Below are positions 32,178 to 34,160 of a DNA stretch of 34,160 nucleotides, piece after piece. This DNA comes from CAZCJA01 sp964499015. Its GTDB lineage: Bacteria; Elusimicrobiota; Elusimicrobia; F11. Numbering within the stretch: the first letter of the stretch is position 1; each line of letters opens with the position of its first letter. A program made the translations under genes and the position numbers. Location of the stretch: NCBI GenBank assembly GCA_964499015.1, contig CAZCJA010000017.1, positions 1-34,160 of the forward strand, written 5' to 3'. Below the pieces are notes generated by a model. That model was not told the origin of the DNA. It searched no databases and saw only the letters and a list, made by a program, of their open reading frames with translations.

Positions 32178-34160
32178 ATGCTCAATCCAATCCTTATTGA
32201 TGAACTCGCCGGCTGTGTGGGCCGCGAACAAGTCTTAACCACGCCTGGCGACCTTCACCTGTACTCGTTCGACTCCGCCCTCGACCGTTCCGTTCCGGCG
32301 GCGGTCGTTCTGCCGGCCACGCCCGACCAAGTGGCGCGCACGGTGGCGATCCTCTATAAATACAAGGTGCCGTTTGTCGCGCGCGGCGCGGCGACCAGCC
32401 TTTGCGGTGGGCCGATTCCGTTAAATAACGCGGTGGTCATTGGCCTCGCGCGGCTAAAACGCATCGGCAAAGTCGATCTCAAGAAAAACGAAGTGCTGGT
32501 CGAGCCCGGCGTCGTGAATTTAAAACTGCAGCAAGCGGTTACGCAGCACAAACTCTTTTATCCGCCGGATCCGGGCAGCCAAAAGGCCTGCACCATCGGC
32601 GGCAACGTCGCCACCAACGCCGGCGGCCCGCATTGTTTGAAGTATGGCGTCACCTCGCACTTCGTGGTCGGTTTAGACGTCGTTCTGCCGGACGGCAAAC
32701 AAATCCGTTTTGGCATTGAAGACCCGGGCTACGATCTCACTGGATTTTTTGTCGGTTCCGAAGGAACGCTCGGCCTCGTCACCGCGGCCCGCGTCAAACT
32801 TTTGCCGGCGCCCGGGTTTGTGCGCACCATGCTCGCCTGCTTCACGTCCATGGAAAAGGCGATTCAAAGCGTGACCGAGATTATTGCCGCTGGCATTTTG
32901 CCGGCAACGCTCGAAGCCATGGATCACACGACCGTGGCCGCGGTGGAAGCGTTCGTGCACGCCGGATACCCGTTGCAGGCGGAGGCGATTCTTCTGATTG
33001 AAGTCGACGGCGACAAGCCGGGACCGCTCGACGGTGAATCAGCCCGGATCAAGGAAATCTGCGACAAGAACGGCTGTTTCGATTTTCGTTTCGCCAAAGA
33101 TGAAGTGGAGCGCGCCAAGTTGTGGGAAGGCCGCCGCGGATCGTACGCGGCGATGGCGCGGCTGGCCCCGAACGTTTTGGTTGAAGACGGCGCGGTGCCG
33201 CGCACCAAGCTTGTGGAAGCGCTGCAGCGCATTGAAGCGATTGCGGCCACGCATAAATTGCGCGTGGCGATGCTGTTCCATGCGGGCGACGGAAACCTGC
33301 ATCCGCAAATCATTTTTGACGAACGCGACGCCGCGATGACCAAGCGCGTCAAGCAAGCGGGCTACGAAATGCTGAAAGCATGCGTGGATTTGGGCGGCAC
33401 GATTTCCGGCGAGCACGGCATCGGCGTCGACAAGCGCGAGGCGATGCGCTGGCTTTTTTCGCGCGAGACGCTGGTTTTGTTCCGCCGGCTGAAAAACGCG
33501 TTCGATCCGGACAATTTTTGCAACCCGGACAAGCTTATTCCATTGGTCGGCAAAGGCGGGGAGCTGGCCGCGGCGCCCGCCGAGCCCGCGGACAAGAATT
33601 TTGAAATCTCGCCGTTGGGCGGGACCACGCCCACCACGGAAGAAGGATTGGTGAGCATGATCCGCACCTTTGCCGCCGAGAAGCGGCAGTTTGGGGTGCA
33701 GGGAACGCAGTCGCGCTACAAAGTGTTGGAAAACGTGACGGTCTCGATGGACCAGTTCAATAAAATTCTCGACTTCGACAAGGGCAACCTCACCGTCACC
33801 GTTCAGGCGGGCGCGCTGGTGGCGGAGGTGCGCAAGGAAGTGGAAAAGGCGGGGCAATACTTGTGGATCGGCGGCGAGGGCTCGATCGGCGGCGTGGTGG
33901 CCACGCGCGCCAGCGCCAGGCCGTTCTTGCGCGATCTTATTTTGGGCATGCGCGTTCTGTTGCCCACGGGCGATGTGGTTCAGTTCGGCGCCAAGACCAT
34001 GAAAAATGTCGCCGGTTACGACGCGGCCAAACTCCTGATCGGCTCCTGGGGAACGTTGGGCATTATTTTGGACGTGACGTTTCGCCTCTATCCGTACCCG
34101 CCGGCGGAATTGCGAACGGTCAAGTCGACGCCGTTTGTGATGCGGGACATCCACCGGAAG
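32178..34160 (+). CDS. Glycolate/lactate oxidase-type FAD protein, GlcD-GlcE fusion (3'-truncated by window edge)
   Basis: At least 661 codons, open to the right edge. GGAG lies 3 nt before the ATG at 32178. Residues ~1-455 are GlcD-like: a PCMH FAD-binding half (FVARGAATSLCGG, FYPPDPGSQKACTIGGNVATNAGGPHCLKYG, VGSEGTLGLVT) and a FAD-oxidase C-terminal half (LFHAGDGNLHP, GEHGIGVDKRE, FDPDNFCNPDK). After an Ala/Pro linker (~458-472) a second PCMH domain in the same frame resembles GlcE (LTVTVQAGALV, MKNVAGYDAAKLLIGSWGTLGIIL). In E. coli GlcD and GlcE are separate subunits of glycolate dehydrogenase with the Fe-S subunit GlcF. The frame was followed through the junction with no stop. GlcF might lie beyond the edge. 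Confidence 0.9.
   Translation, partial: MLNPILIDELAGCVGREQVLTTPGDLHLYSFDSALDRSVPAAVVLPATPDQVARTVAILYKYKVPFVARGAATSLCGGPIPLNNAVVIGLARLKRIGKVDLKKNEVLVEPGVVNLKLQQAVTQHKLFYPPDPGSQKACTIGGNVATNAGGPHCLKYGVTSHFVVGLDVVLPDGKQIRFGIEDPGYDLTGFFVGSEGTLGLVTAARVKLLPAPGFVRTMLACFTSMEKAIQSVTEIIAAGILPATLEAMDHTTVAAVEAFVHAGYPLQAEAILLIEVDGDKPGPLDGESARIKEICDKNGCFDFRFAKDEVERAKLWEGRRGSYAAMARLAPNVLVEDGAVPRTKLVEALQRIEAIAATHKLRVAMLFHAGDGNLHPQIIFDERDAAMTKRVKQAGYEMLKACVDLGGTISGEHGIGVDKREAMRWLFSRETLVLFRRLKNAFDPDNFCNPDKLIPLVGKGGELAAAPAEPADKNFEISPLGGTTPTTEEGLVSMIRTFAAEKRQFGVQGTQSRYKVLENVTVSMDQFNKILDFDKGNLTVTVQAGALVAEVRKEVEKAGQYLWIGGEGSIGGVVATRASARPFLRDLILGMRVLLPTGDVVQFGAKTMKNVAGYDAAKLLIGSWGTLGIILDVTFRLYPYPPAELRTVKSTPFVMRDIHRK

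Noticed and set aside
1..34160. tRNA, rRNA, insertion sequences, integrases or prophage genes
   Set aside because: None could be recognised on either strand. The decoration-like domain in 9622-11013 is on a signal-peptide protein without other phage genes, so a prophage is not supported.

Overview
The window reads as chromosomal DNA of a free-living, diderm (outer-membrane) bacterium with fairly high GC. Evidence for this is a PorV/PorQ-like outer-membrane barrel, very large secreted repeat proteins, a FlgD/type IX-like C-terminal domain, a squalene/phytoene synthase and pyruvate phosphate dikinase. This mixture is most familiar from Elusimicrobiota and neighbouring candidate phyla, but that placement is inference from gene style, because no rRNA marker is present. 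A 10-N scaffold gap at 13740-13749 shows the sequence is a draft assembly.

Left third (1-11351, minus strand): a surface-protein operon. An Rrf2-type regulator overlaps by 10 nt a 463-residue secreted protein whose C-terminus resembles phage-capsid decoration domains. This is followed 26 nt later by a giant ORF that stays open from its start at 9595 to the window edge (about 3,198 codons, incomplete). The giant protein has a signal peptide, about 24 fibronectin type III modules and two LamG/concanavalin-like domains. It carries a ~4.03-kb in-frame duplication containing blocks of perfect DNA identity.

Middle (11608-18323): a VanZ-like membrane protein diverges from a squalene/phytoene synthase. 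Next come a HAD phosphatase interrupted by the assembly gap and a membrane diguanylate cyclase. A REP-like repeat follows, then a tightly overlapped operon of endonuclease III, a DUF309 protein, a zinc-ribbon Nudix hydrolase and a DEDDh exonuclease. ClpP faces this operon with overlapping stop codons.

Right-centre (18595-26477, plus strand): a second surface operon with overlapping or nearly touching genes. It encodes an orphan sensor histidine kinase whose leader can fold over its own ribosome-binding site, a small exported protein, a 1,329-residue exported Ig/cadherin-like repeat protein ending in a FlgD/T9SS-like domain, and a PorV-like barrel fused to TPRs. Together these look like a regulated surface-display unit and are the best candidate here for an undescribed system.

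Right end (26592-34160): a sulfur-assimilation cluster in which APS kinase, a PHP-family phosphatase and an iron-sulfur-type APS/PAPS reductase overlap. Then come a Yip1-like membrane protein, pyruvate phosphate dikinase with a strong terminator, and a FAD-linked oxidase that appears to be a GlcD-GlcE fusion running off the right edge.
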